From NCBI GenBank assembly GCA_013995675.1, contig VWRR01000013.1:310001-374000 (forward strand): 64,000 bases of DNA, written 5' to 3'. Positions 53,010 to 64,000 of the stretch are shown here, in pieces. Each line of letters begins with the position of its first letter. The stretch's first letter is position 1. The notes beneath the pieces were generated by a model, which saw nothing but the letters and a program-made list of their open reading frames with translations, was not told where the DNA came from and ran no database searches. The DNA is from Cyanidiococcus yangmingshanensis. Lineage: Eukaryota; Rhodophyta; Bangiophyceae; Cyanidiales; Cyanidiaceae. The position numbers were made by a program, and so were the translations under genes.

Positions 53010-53218
53010 GCAGTTCCTGCCGAGCACCCGTCGCGCCGATGACGACTCGTGCGCGCCACCATCCGGTATCGACGGCCACGGACCCGAGCTGGATCTATCT
53101 GTACTTTTATCGACCATCTAGATCTAAGTTGCCCTTGTTTCTTTTTGGACAAGATCGCTTTATATACAGCTTTTGTTCCGTGATTCTCCTGAGCCATCAG
53201 ATCCGTGTGATTGCCTTC

Positions 53219-53289
53219 ACGCCGCTGGGGTAGTGGTATCCTAAGACGTTGCCATCGTCTAGACGCGGGTTCGATTCCCGCGCGGCGTA
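53219..53289 (+). tRNA. trnG-GCC: tRNA-Gly (anticodon GCC)
   Basis: A 71-base cloverleaf. The acceptor stem ACGCCGC (53219-53225) pairs with GCGGCGT (53282-53288), with A as discriminator. The D arm is GGGT/ATCC with loop AGTGGT. The anticodon stem AGACG/CGTCT holds loop TTGCCAT, giving anticodon GCC. The T arm is GCGGG/CCCGC with loop TTCGATT. No intron and no encoded CCA. A T4 tract follows at 53292-53295, suitable for RNA polymerase III termination. Cyanidiophyte tRNA genes are often intron-bearing or permuted; this one is plain. Confidence 0.93.
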
Positions 53290-53773
53290 CTCTTTTCGAC
53301 CCTATAGGGTCGCTCGCGCGCCTGCGTTCGCACGGATCGTCTCGGAGCCGTCCCGGTACATCCGATTGTTCATCATTCGCTAACCAACCGTCTTGACACG
53401 CGCATGGCAACTGAAGCAATCGCAGAATATGCAACCTACTTTTATCCCCTTGTTCTATGATCCATGGTCCAGAGAATGTCCGTTTTGGTACGAGGCTGTC
53501 CTCGCGGGGCCGCCTCTACCCGCACACGAGTAAACTTTATCGTGAATGGCAGTAGGGCAGGCCAGTCGACTGGGCGCATCCAGGGTAGTCGGCTGGCCAC
53601 CATCCTACGTCAACGAACGCTCGCCTATCTGCAGGTCGCTCAGGTACGAGTTCGTCTGCTGTGTCCTTGTTCCAGGCGGACCACAAACGCATAGCGGCGA
53701 TGTCGGCGTTCGCGAGTCGTTTGGATACCGTGATTCGAAGGAATCCACAAAAACGACTCGCGGTTCGTGCGCA
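53290..53773. other. Intergenic region between tRNA-Gly and PurF
   Basis: About 480 bases. The T tract at 53292-53295 probably ends the tRNA transcript. No gene is recognised. Confidence 0.5.
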
Positions 53774-55438
53774 TCAGGCATCAACCGGCAGGACTGGATA
53801 GTGGCCACTGAAACATCCGTAACAAAAGTCGCCACGCTCATCACCGAGAAAGGACTGCAATGAATCGAGGGCGAGGAAACCCAGTGAGTTCGCACCGATC
53901 CAGTCACAGGCCTGTTTCGTATCTGGCATGCGCCAAGATAGGAGTTCTTCTCGATTCGGTGTATCGACGCCATAATAGCAGCTGCCAATAATAGGCGGAC
54001 AAGCAATTCGCAGATGAACCTCTCTGGCACCCGCCTCCCGCAGCATATGTACAATTTTGCGGCTGGTTGTGCCACGAACAATGGAATCATCGACCACAAC
54101 AAGCCGTTTGCCTTCAATGAGACTACGCACAGCGGTCAGTTTGAGCATCACGCCGGCATCACGGATCTCCTGTGTCGGTTGGATGAACGTTCGACCGACA
54201 TAGTGACTGCGCGAAATACCCATCTGGAAAGGGATTCCACTGGCAGTGCTAAAACCGAGCGCCGCAGCAATACCGCTGTCCGGTACAGGAATGACATAGT
54301 CGGCACCACCTTCGACCGGTGCCGCCTTGGCAAGTAACTCGCCGAAACGAAAGCGTGACATGTAGACCGAGCGACCGAACACATTCGAAGTCACCTGGCT
54401 GAAGTAGATATGTTCAAAAATACAAGCACGGCGCTGTTGACGCGGAAACGGAAAATAAGAGTGGAGATCGCCCGAGGCCCGTTCGATGACGACCATCTCA
54501 CCGGGTTCGATTTCTCGAACAGTCTCCGCACCCAACAAATCCAGGGCACACGACTCGCTCGCTACAATCCATGTGGGGCTTGTATTGTCTGTTCTTGTGT
54601 GAGAGACCGCTGGCATTGGAGAGCGTTCCACCAGTCGCCCCAGCATCAAGGGACGAAAACCGCGTGGGTCACGTACCGCAATGAGTTGGGAGGTCGTTAA
54701 CACGCAAAGCGAAAAGGCCCCATCGACCCTGCTCAGGGCGTCCGTGAGACGAGTTCGCGTGTCGGCGTACCCGCCCTGAAGCGACTGAGCCATCAGATGG
54801 AGAATGACTTCTGTGTCTGATGATGTATTGAAGATGGTGCCTCGCGCTTCGAGCTCGCATTTGAGAGCATTCGCGTTGGTCAGATTGCCATTATGCGCGA
54901 TAGCCACCTGCCCATCGCGCATCTTGACCGTAAACGGCTGCACATTCCGCACGTTCTTCTCCCCGGCAGTCGAATAACGTACGTGTCCGAGGGCAGCGAC
55001 TGCGCGACTCGCACTCAACTGCGCATCAGAAAAGACTTCCGAGACCAGACCGAGACCCTTGATCTCCCGCAACCGCCCACTATCCCCCGTGATCGTTTCT
55101 GAACCATCTGGCTCCCAAAGCACGATACCCGCTCCCTCCTGTCCGCGATGTTGGAGGGCGTGCAGCGCAAAGTAGGCCAGTCGCGCCGGCACATCAGACG
55201 GTGGCTTGTGACGGGGCGCCACGATCCCGACAACGCCGCACTCCTCGTGGAACCCCATGAACAAACGCTCCGTCGCTTGTCCCGCACGCCCACCAGTGCT
55301 TCGTATCGCTGGGCTGCACGGTGCGACAAACCAGCTCAGAGCCACTGATCGCCGTTCACGACGACCGCACGAGCGGACAGGCGGCCCCGACCCAGCTGCC
55401 GTGAACACTGCCAGCCGTGAACCAGCGGAAACGAACAT
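53774..55438 (-). CDS. PURF: Amidophosphoribosyltransferase (PurF), plastid-targeted
   Basis: A complete frame of 554 residues from ATG 55438. About 60 residues rich in Ser, Arg, Ala and Val precede MGFHEECGVVGIV, whose Cys is the catalytic nucleophile of the glutaminase domain. The glutaminase continues with ALQHRGQEGAGIV, HVRYSTAGEKNVRNVQPF and IAHNGNLTNA. The phosphoribosyltransferase half has PVPDSGIAAALGFS, GRTFIQPTQEIRDAG and the PRPP loop VVVDDSIVRGTTSRK. The Cys residues FEHIYF..., RIACPPIIGSCYYG and FCYGCFSGHYP are consistent with the Fe-S type. It makes phosphoribosylamine from PRPP and glutamine, the first step of purine synthesis, in the plastid in plants; the targeting is inferred. 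An in-frame GTG at 55495 is an alternative start. Confidence 0.95.
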   Translation of the reverse strand: MFVSAGSRLAVFTAAGSGPPVRSCGRRERRSVALSWFVAPCSPAIRSTGGRAGQATERLFMGFHEECGVVGIVAPRHKPPSDVPARLAYFALHALQHRGQEGAGIVLWEPDGSETITGDSGRLREIKGLGLVSEVFSDAQLSASRAVAALGHVRYSTAGEKNVRNVQPFTVKMRDGQVAIAHNGNLTNANALKCELEARGTIFNTSSDTEVILHLMAQSLQGGYADTRTRLTDALSRVDGAFSLCVLTTSQLIAVRDPRGFRPLMLGRLVERSPMPAVSHTRTDNTSPTWIVASESCALDLLGAETVREIEPGEMVVIERASGDLHSYFPFPRQQRRACIFEHIYFSQVTSNVFGRSVYMSRFRFGELLAKAAPVEGGADYVIPVPDSGIAAALGFSTASGIPFQMGISRSHYVGRTFIQPTQEIRDAGVMLKLTAVRSLIEGKRLVVVDDSIVRGTTSRKIVHMLREAGAREVHLRIACPPIIGSCYYGVDTPNREELLSWRMPDTKQACDWIGANSLGFLALDSLQSFLGDERGDFCYGCFSGHYPVLPVDA

Positions 55439-56697
55439 GTCCGATGTCGTGACCACCCAACTCCAGCAGCGACGTTGGCAACGGCGCAAGCGCACTTGAC
55501 AAAATGTTTATCTCTTTCGTGAGTCGGTCTCCTGGGCACGCGACCCAAACAACCACGAAAATGGGATAGCGTTTTAGTTACTGCACGAAACACAACGGCT
55601 CGCCGTCGGCGTCCCAGCGCGCGTCCCGTGGCCATCAGCGAAACCGTAACTGGAAGAGCGTCGAGAATGACGCGCGCGCGCCTTTTTTTCGCAAGGCGCT
55701 GCAACGACGAGCGGCTTGACGAGCGCTGGCGTCGCAGCATTCGTTTCGACACTGTCGACTGGCGCTCCTGAACGTTCACGCAACGACTCATGGAGCGCTT
55801 GGAGCCCTTCTGGGAGACGAAACCATCTGGAACTGGTGCTGGGGTACGGGATTCGCCTTCAGCCGAACAGCCGAGGTCATCTTTAGAGCGCGTGCTTCGA
55901 CGTCAACGGACGGACGTGTTACTCGAGGCTGGACGTCCTGTTCTGCGAGACATTACCCGCTTCATCGTCGGGAGACGTTAAACTTGCCGCGTGCGTGCAA
56001 TGATGAATGTTTTGTGTACGCGAGCCGAAATGATAGAGAGTTTGCTCGTGTTGCTAATTTGGTTGGATAGGCGTCATGGATGCCATGGTGCAAAACGCTG
56101 CATCTTTGCCAACAGAGGCAACCAAGTACGAGCATGGGTTGGTGACTGGAACGACGACCGGATATTGGCGTCACGATGGCTTGTCTTCGGCTGTAGGGCA
56201 TCCTTTGTGGCGTTTTACTAGAATTCATCACGAATCATCAGCTGCTTGGCTGACTCTGGTCCAAGCGTCTGTTCTGTCGTGAGCGTATCCAAGGAATGGG
56301 CGCCATACGCGGTTGGACCAGCGCTCAAGAATGAGTGCATTGGTGGTGTTGTCGGCGGTCAACCTCGTAGCTCGCAATCTTCTGTCGAGCAAGCCTGTCC
56401 TGGTCGCGTCAGCTCCGAACAAGCCACGAACCAGCGCACAAGCAGAACGCATTGGAGCGTTTCCCAACCAAGCTGGGATAACGGAACGCCGGCATACCGA
56501 TGCGCTCGCGTGTATTGGAAACGCTGGCACGACCCTGTCCCCAACAGGCATGCAAGACTGGTGCGCAGCGAGGACCACGGCCGTGAATTTGCGCCCACCT
56601 TGACGCTGAGAGATGACCGACGCGTAGAATTTGAATCGAGCGGCATCAATGCCCCAAGGCGGGTGAGGCGGTCCAAGAGTCAATGACTGGTGGCGTC
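55439..56697. other. Intergenic region upstream of PurF
   Basis: About 1.26 kb. The strongest frames (56246-56686 plus, 56313-56603 plus, 56228-56683 minus) overlap one another. One, from ATG 56331, starts MSALVVLSAVNLVARNLLSS like a membrane or targeting segment, but I recognise no family. Confidence 0.4.
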
Positions 56698-57801
56698 CTA
56701 GCGCTCTTTACGGACTTGGCAGAGGATCGCTCGATGACGTGGATCGCAAGCCACAACATCAACGCTTGCGATGCCCGTAGTCTGACGTAAACATTCCTCC
56801 AGATCAAAAGCGTAATAATCGTCGGAATGCGGCTCGGTTGATTTCATCAGCGTGAACAACGCCGGCGGCAGATTCTGAATCACCGGTGAGCGAGGATCAT
56901 TATCCACGAGTGCGATACAGCCTCCGCAGCGAGCGACGCGAACCAGTTCGCGAATGATGGTTTTGGTGGCATCACGCGGCAGCTCGTGTGCCACAAACTG
57001 CAACGTAATCAGGTCCGCAGCATCATCGTCAAAAGGCAACGACTCTGCCAGCGCTTGATGATACTCAATTCGAACGTTGGGTGCCAGGTTGCACAAATCA
57101 GCCGCATTCGATTGTTCGTTGCGTAGCTTTGCGACTGCCAAGAAATAGGGAGAGAGGTCAACCCCGTGCACAGAGAGCAACGCGTCCGCGGAAACGTGCT
57201 GCGACAAATAGTCGGCGAGGAAGCGCGTGCTGACGCCGGCACCGCACCCAACATCAATCGCCACGCGTACCCGTGCAATCCCCGTATCATCCTTTTCTGC
57301 CATGAAGCGGGCCACTTGATCGAGGAAGAGGTGGCGTAAGCGCCGCTGGGCGTCGAGCCAGGTTAGCTCCCGTTCCTGGGGCCAGATGCGCAGCGCCATA
57401 GCATAGGTGGCGGGCTCCACCTCATACGCGGCCTCCCAGCAGAGGTTCCCCTCATCGTATGCGTGAAAAGGCTTCGTATAATATGACGGGTACACCAGGT
57501 CGACACGTGGTGAAAAATAGGACGCCACGCCCGCTTGCTCCAGCGCTTGTGCAAAGCCGTGCCAGGCGATGCCACGAGCCTCGGCCGTTCGACGAATCAC
57601 CGCTTTCGCTTGACGTTTCAAGAGTGCATACACCCAAGGTGTCTGAATCAATAGGTTTATGAGTTTCGAGAGCCACTCGTCTGAGCCTGCCCAGGCGGGT
57701 TTCGAACGCTTCGTTCTAGCAGAGGCCCCCGGTTGAGTCGTCGAACACACTAGCCGACGTCGCGCGCAAGTGCCTCGGGGCGCGCCACCACTCACGAACA
57801 T
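56698..57801 (-). CDS. Plastid-type SAM-dependent methyltransferase
   Basis: A complete 367-residue frame from ATG 57801. The first ~40 residues (Arg, Ser, Thr, Ala-rich) look like a transit peptide. The block VYPSYYTKPFHAYDEGNLCW followed by EAAYEVEPATYAMALRIWPQ is shared with cyanobacterial and plant plastid proteins of this group. The class I methyltransferase fold follows: AIDVGCGAGVSTRFLADYLS (motif I), VHGVDLSPYFLAVAK, ALAESLPFDDDAADLITLQF and VARCGGCIALVDNDPRSP. The enzyme should methylate a small molecule or quinone-like substrate with SAM, but the substrate is not known to me. It lies in tandem behind PurF on the same strand with 1.26 kb between them, so not an operon. Confidence 0.85.
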   Translation of the reverse strand: MFVSGGAPRGTCARRRLVCSTTQPGASARTKRSKPAWAGSDEWLSKLINLLIQTPWVYALLKRQAKAVIRRTAEARGIAWHGFAQALEQAGVASYFSPRVDLVYPSYYTKPFHAYDEGNLCWEAAYEVEPATYAMALRIWPQERELTWLDAQRRLRHLFLDQVARFMAEKDDTGIARVRVAIDVGCGAGVSTRFLADYLSQHVSADALLSVHGVDLSPYFLAVAKLRNEQSNAADLCNLAPNVRIEYHQALAESLPFDDDAADLITLQFVAHELPRDATKTIIRELVRVARCGGCIALVDNDPRSPVIQNLPPALFTLMKSTEPHSDDYYAFDLEECLRQTTGIASVDVVACDPRHRAILCQVRKER

Positions 57802-58737
57802 TGCCTTAAACAATCACCAAGTCAGTCTGTCTGTCTCTCTATCGGAGGCAATCGGCGAAAGCGTGCAAGCCCACCCACAGCGTAACGTTGCACCGCCGCG
57901 CAATGTTTGGCTGGGACGACCTCTACGGCTGGCGCGCTCGGGTGCCTCGCGGGCAGGCGCGCCCGCTCGCCATTGGTGTCACCGCTGGGCGCGTTCGCGA
58001 CTGACCTAGCACGTTATTCATGGGGCGTGGCTGCAACGAATCGATGGATGCTCGGACATGCTCCCATAGAACGTACGCGCGCTTTCCCACTGGACGGTCC
58101 TCAGCGCCTGATACGGATCTCAGCGCTCGTTGTACGCAATGCTTTAGTCCAGTTGCGATGATCTGAATGCGCAGGCCAATGTCCTGCAATGTCGAGATAG
58201 AGCGCTTCTCGCGTCGTGTCCCAAAGCGGCTCGCCATCCAACCCAATACTTGCCAACAAGTTGGGACACCGCGTCAAGCATCACCGAGCTCCTCAACCAC
58301 GATGCATGCATCCGGGTGAGCGCGTGTTCCGAAACCCCAACGCATCGAATCGCAACGAAGCGCTTCCGTCCCGGCAATTCCATGCAACAGCCACAGGAGA
58401 GAGTCTTGTGCTGGCGATCACTGCAGCTTGTCGCAGCACGGAATCTGGTTAGGCATCTCGACCACGTGCTGCGAGCCGGTGTACGCCGCGCAGCCGACAG
58501 GCTTGGAGTGATCGCACCAGCGTCCGATTCGAGCTCGCCTGCCGTGGCTGTGGCGCGCCAGCGACGGCCCTCGTCGTCGTCGTCGTCGTCGTCGACGACC
58601 GGGACGGATGCCGTCCGATGCGCTGACAGGCCGACGATGCGGCTCGATGCCGCGCCGTGCCAAGTGCATCTGTCGGGCGTTTCGAGGGACTAAACAACGC
58701 TGCGTCTCGTTCCGAGTGCACCTGTCTTTACCCAATC
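57802..58737. other. Intergenic region, divergent promoter with (TCG)8
   Basis: About 940 bases between divergent starts, containing the TCG repeat listed separately and a short TCTG-like tract near 57827. Overlapping frames without motif; no RNA gene is visible. Confidence 0.45.
58571..58594. repeat. (TCG)8 trinucleotide repeat
   Basis: Eight exact TCG units in the promoter region of the threonine dehydrogenase gene, followed by ACGACC. Length polymorphism is likely for such tracts. Confidence 0.9.
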
Positions 58738-59877
58738 ATGTCGGTGGGTAGATTCATGCGTGCGCTTGTCAAAAGCGCACCGAAAGCTGGTTTGGAATGG
58801 GTTGAAAAGCACCCAGTGCCTTCTATCGGCCCAAACGATGTCCTGATACGCGTCACGCACGCATCGATCTGTGGGACCGACCTTCATATCTACAAGTACG
58901 ACGCTTGGGCCCAACGCACCATTCCGATACCACTTGTCGTAGGTCATGAGTACGTCGGTCGTGTTGCTGCGTTGGGCGAGCAAGTGGCGCAGCGAGCGCC
59001 GCTGCGTGTCGGCGACCGAGTCACTGGCGAGGGCCATGTGACCTGTGGTTTCTGTCGAAACTGTCGAGCTGGTCGACAGCACCTGTGCCGCAACACACTC
59101 GGTGTCGGTGTGAACCGTGACGGTGCCTTTGCGGATTATGTGGCGGTACCTGCTCGGAATGTCGTTCGACTGCCGGATCGAATTCCCGACCTATGGGGTG
59201 CAGTGATGGACCCGCTCGGCAACGCTGTCCACACTGCCCTGGCGAACGATCTCGTCGGAGAGGATGTCTTGATTACGGGTGCTGGCCCCATTGGTATCAT
59301 GGCCGCAGGGATATGTCGTCATGTGGGAGCACGTCACATCGTTGTGACCGATATTCGCGAGGAGCGTCTCGCGCTAGCTCGTCAATGCGGAGCGACTTTG
59401 GCCATCAATACGCGCCAAGGTCGGGAAGCGCCATCCTTGTCGGACGCATTGCCGAGTACAGTAGCCATAGAGGATGCAGCGGAAGCTAGTGAGCGGTTGC
59501 TTCGCGATGCAATGAAACAATTAGGTATGACCGAGGGTTTCGATGTCGGCCTCGAAATGAGCGGCGTGCCCTCGGCGTTTCGGAGCATGCTTGCCACGAT
59601 GAATCACGGAGGCCGAATCGCTCTCCTCGGAATACCAAGCGAATCTTTTCCGATTAACTGGGATGAGGTTGTGTTCAAAGGTCTAACGATTCAGGGGATT
59701 TATGGGCGAGAGATGTTCGAGACCTGGTATCGGATGATCAACATGCTCATCGGCGGTCTCATGGAACGCATTCAGCCGGTGCTTACCGATCGCTTTCCGG
59801 CACACGAGTACGAGAAAGCCTTTACGGTTGCCGGGAGCGGCACTGCAGGCAAGGTGATCCTCGAATGGGACGCCTAG
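58738..59877 (+). CDS. TDH: L-threonine 3-dehydrogenase, zinc-dependent MDR type
   Basis: A complete 379-residue frame from ATG 58738. Catalytic zinc region: [20 protein letters not shown] (Cys and the TDL motif) and [16 protein letters not shown] (His-Glu). Structural zinc: [17 protein letters not shown]. The NAD-binding fold is [20 protein letters not shown], and [20 protein letters not shown] near the end is the characteristic threonine dehydrogenase segment. The enzyme oxidises threonine to 2-amino-3-ketobutyrate, which then yields glycine and acetyl-CoA. This is the bacterial-type enzyme, longer by ~35 residues than E. coli Tdh because of an insert around [20 protein letters not shown] short N-terminus gives no clear targeting signal. 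The in-frame upstream GTG/other starts to 58657 are less likely. Confidence 0.93.
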   Translation: MSVGRFMRALVKSAPKAGLEWVEKHPVPSIGPNDVLIRVTHASICGTDLHIYKYDAWAQRTIPIPLVVGHEYVGRVAALGEQVAQRAPLRVGDRVTGEGHVTCGFCRNCRAGRQHLCRNTLGVGVNRDGAFADYVAVPARNVVRLPDRIPDLWGAVMDPLGNAVHTALANDLVGEDVLITGAGPIGIMAAGICRHVGARHIVVTDIREERLALARQCGATLAINTRQGREAPSLSDALPSTVAIEDAAEASERLLRDAMKQLGMTEGFDVGLEMSGVPSAFRSMLATMNHGGRIALLGIPSESFPINWDEVVFKGLTIQGIYGREMFETWYRMINMLIGGLMERIQPVLTDRFPAHEYEKAFTVAGSGTAGKVILEWDA

Positions 59878-61275
59878 AAGATGCATGCAATGCTGAATTC
59901 GTCACTTCGTGCATCGTTCTTCGCGGCACCGATCCCTGCGATTCGCCGACGATGTCGCCGGATCGGGTGACGCGTCTGCACCCAAACGACACGCCCTGGG
60001 CCTGGTTGCGTTTCATCGGCGACCGATACCTCATCGCACCACGAGTTGCCCCTGTTGTCGGTGCGTGCACAGCACCGCAGAGACAAGACGCTCTCTGCTC
60101 GAGCAAGCCTGCATAAAATCTCTGCAGTGTGCTGCTGCCTTTCCTTGGATAGGAAACGAATCATCTGCATCGTGCGGAGAGGCATCCATTCAAAGACGCT
60201 GGCGATCAGCGCCCTGTGAGCACCACGCACCAAATCCATCCTCGTGCGTGAAGAGCCCACCTTACACAACAGACTGGATCCGTCGCATATCACTTGAAAA
60301 TGTTGTCTAACTTGCAACTTAAAATTCACCCCAGCATAGAATAGAGACCAGGTCCAGCGAAGGATTCGCATTTTATGGAGTATTGGTTCATGCATAGAGA
60401 CCAGCACGAGCATCGAAAGCAGCACTCCATGCAGCGGATGGATCGATCGGGTCTTGTCGCCGTGGGGTCACGTCACGCCTCCGGGTGCGTGATGCGTGTA
60501 CGTCCATGGACACGTGTCCGAGCGGCAGGATCAGGACGCCGACGAATCCTCAGCGGCGTCAGCGTCTGGGTGGAGGCGTATGGCGTGTGTGTCCCCCTCT
60601 TTCGAGCATGCGCTTCCCGTGTTTGAGGCCACACATTGTGAACGGTTGGCGCAGGAACGATTCCTCCTGGCCTGACCCGAGCAAGAAGACGCGTTCAGGA
60701 GACAGCACTTTCGAATTGCTCACTCGAGGGTGTATCGGAGCTAGCATGCAGCGCTTCGAGCAGTGTCCGTACCGGGCGCGCCATCAAAAACCTCATTCCC
60801 GATCGGTACAAATCGTCACGGGAAGGTGCGTCGTGTTGGACGCTGCGGCCGCAACACAAACCCGCATGGTAAGTGGACCGTCACCACTTACTAGTCGTGG
60901 ATGCTGGCGTAATCCGAGTCTCGTCGTCTGCTTCCGTACGTCGTTCAAGGGTGACGCAGACCTCGCTCAAACAGATTGTGGCAACTCATGGTGACTGTCT
61001 CTTGATCTCGGTCTGCGACACGCACCAGTCGGGTGTACACTGAAATGCTTTGATCGGCCCGGAACACGTCCTGTTATTTGGACAGCCACAAACGACATCT
61101 CTTCATTCAAGGCTTATTTATGCGGCGTTTCTGACCTTTTTTCTTTGAGCACGACAGGACGATTCTCTGACAGGATCCCTCTGCATCCAAGGTCCCATGT
61201 TCGATTTGGACAGCACGCGAATTGGCGTCGGATCACGGCAGCCTGTTTCGTGCTTGCGTCGGCCTCTCGGAGACA
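59878..61275. other. Long intergenic region between convergent TDH and ADAT3
   Basis: About 1.4 kb between stop codons, unusually long for convergent neighbours here. Frames on both strands up to 183 codons overlap without motif. I looked for U-type snRNA, 5S and SRP landmarks and saw none, but a structured RNA without known landmarks could be missed. Confidence 0.4.
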
Positions 61276-62196
61276 CTACTGGAGCATCTGACGCTGGTAT
61301 GCCTCGTATCGATGGTTCAGCGCTTTCAGCCGGTGCACGCCGACCCGAAGAATGCCCCCGAAATTCGGGTCAGGTCGGAATAAAGAAGAGTCGACGGATG
61401 CGTGAATGGGTTGCAGCCATTGCACAACAGACACATGGCTCCGTCACTGTCAAAAGATCAAGTCCATGTCAGCATGTAATGCGGATGCTCGTGGCCATCT
61501 TCTCGATCACGGAAGATGCGCGACGCCTCGTCGATGCATTTTAACGGGGCATGCGGGCCCTGGACGATACAGATAACCTGAGCAGGTGCAGCCAGGTGCG
61601 TCCATCGTACCAGCATGGCCGCGTTCGACTCCATCCGGCTCAGTTGACCTTCGAGCTGTTCAAGAAGGACCAGTGCTGATCGAATCAGTTGCTCGTCGAG
61701 CTGAGGCGGCTCTGGAGCCTCTGGTCGATAAATTACGGGCCAGAAGGTGCCTGACCAGTGTTGGCTCTGTAGTCCCGTGCGCGGTGCTACTGCCGGCACG
61801 GGAACACGTCGCAACGTCGGCGGCTGGACCCAGGCCAACGGCACACCGAATCGACCCAGCACTGCGGTGGCTTCGCGAGCATCACCTTCTACCATTCTCA
61901 TCGGTAGCGACTGCGAGAAGTACGTTCACGGCGCCGGAGTTATCTCGATGGCCGCGTTTCAAGTGGGCGAGGTCACGACCGAGTGGCACTGCGCCAGAGA
62001 GGTAACGGAGAAGTTGCTCCGCGTAGCGGGGAACCGCCTGAACGACCCAGGCGTCCACGAGTCGTTCCGGTTCAAGGCAAGTTCGTCTCTTCAACTCCTC
62101 GGGATCGACACAAGCCTGCAGGGTATATTGAAGCGCCCCCATGGCAGGTGTACCGGACAACCCAGACGTCAAATCATGGATCCACGGAGCCGTCAT
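61276..62196 (-). CDS. ADAT3: ADAT3/Tad3, inactive subunit of tRNA adenosine-34 deaminase, spread over frames by three +1 breaks
   Basis: About 306 residues read across four frame segments. The N-terminal part, LVDAWVVQAVPRYAEQLLRY then PLGRDLAHLKRGHR, matches the N-terminal domain of Tad3. The deaminase part reads GTFWPVIYRPEAPEPP, then DLLTVTEPCVCCAMAATHSR and LNHRYEAYQRQMLQ at the stop (61276-61278). The PCVCCAMA zinc motif with HSRI is diagnostic of the ADAT2/ADAT3 group. With ADAT2 it converts A34 of tRNA to inosine. The breaks are at about 61882-61905, 61458-61475 and 61370-61385; each segment ends in TGA, and moving +1 at or just before the TGA restores homology with exact spacing (for example YMLTWT then DLLTVTEPC). 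ATG 62196 or 62142 starts it, 17 bases downstream of the MCM7 stop. Confidence 0.82.
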
Positions 62197-62212
62197 CGAG
62201 CGCCCCCTGGTT

Positions 62213-64000
<1,788 letters not shown>

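Noticed and set aside
61197-61544. 115-codon plus-strand frame with ATG
   Set aside because: It is antisense to the conserved deaminase motif of ADAT3, which explains the open frame.

Overview
This window looks like nuclear DNA of a unicellular photosynthetic eukaryote, most likely a cyanidiophyte red alga close to Cyanidioschyzon. The gene set is eukaryotic: SLY1, COG2, DDB1, RRP9, MCM7, ADAT3, ARP4, ERH, a RAD5-type SNF2 helicase and a CLK/LAMMER kinase. Beside it are proteins typical of plastid-bearing cells: an LrgAB-type glycolate/glycerate translocator, phytol kinase, a soluble pyrophosphatase with an N-terminal extension, Hsp33, PurF, and a cyanobacterial-like methyltransferase. Genes are dense (about one per 2.5 kb), GC is moderate to slightly high, and I see no convincing spliceosomal intron. 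The assignment to Cyanidiophyceae is inference; no rRNA or organelle marker is present.

Layout. 0-9 kb: 3' end of SLY1 (+), a cyclophilin (-), an unrecognised coiled-coil protein (+), ARP4 (-) and methylthioribose-1-phosphate isomerase (+). 9-25 kb: Hsp33 (-), RRP9 (-) and DDB1 (+) diverging from a 56-bp gap, COG2 (-), ERH (-) and a RAD5-like helicase (+). 25-34 kb: a degenerate three-copy repeat, a large helical-repeat protein (-), an ACL5-type aminopropyltransferase (+), pyrophosphatase (-) and cytidine deaminase (+). 34-47 kb: a long disordered protein (-), phytol kinase (+), a METTL25-type methyltransferase (-), a 32-bp perfect inverted repeat, a PET127-family protein (+) and PLGG1 (+). 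47-64 kb: CLK-like kinase (-), an inositol-dehydrogenase-type oxidoreductase (+), tRNA-Gly(GCC), PurF (-), a plastid-type methyltransferase (-), threonine dehydrogenase (+), ADAT3 (-) and the 3' part of MCM7 (-).

The most unusual property is that many conserved genes are split between reading frames, and every split I can define has the same sign: one extra base, so reading must move by +1. Ten such breaks lie in six recognised genes (cyclophilin, ARP4, DDB1, RAD5-like, MCM7 x3, ADAT3 x3), and about seven less certain ones lie elsewhere. I found no clear -1 break. Where conservation pins the site, the extra base usually sits in a short C or G run. That points first to residual single-base insertions in a long-read assembly. 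Genome-wide +1 frameshifting would be extraordinary and can be tested directly.

Themes: the genes do not form operons. Several encode plastid or mitochondrial functions (tocopherol/phytol salvage, photorespiratory transport, purine synthesis, methionine salvage, polyamine synthesis). Others serve the replication, repair and chromatin core (MCM7, DDB1, RAD5, ARP4).
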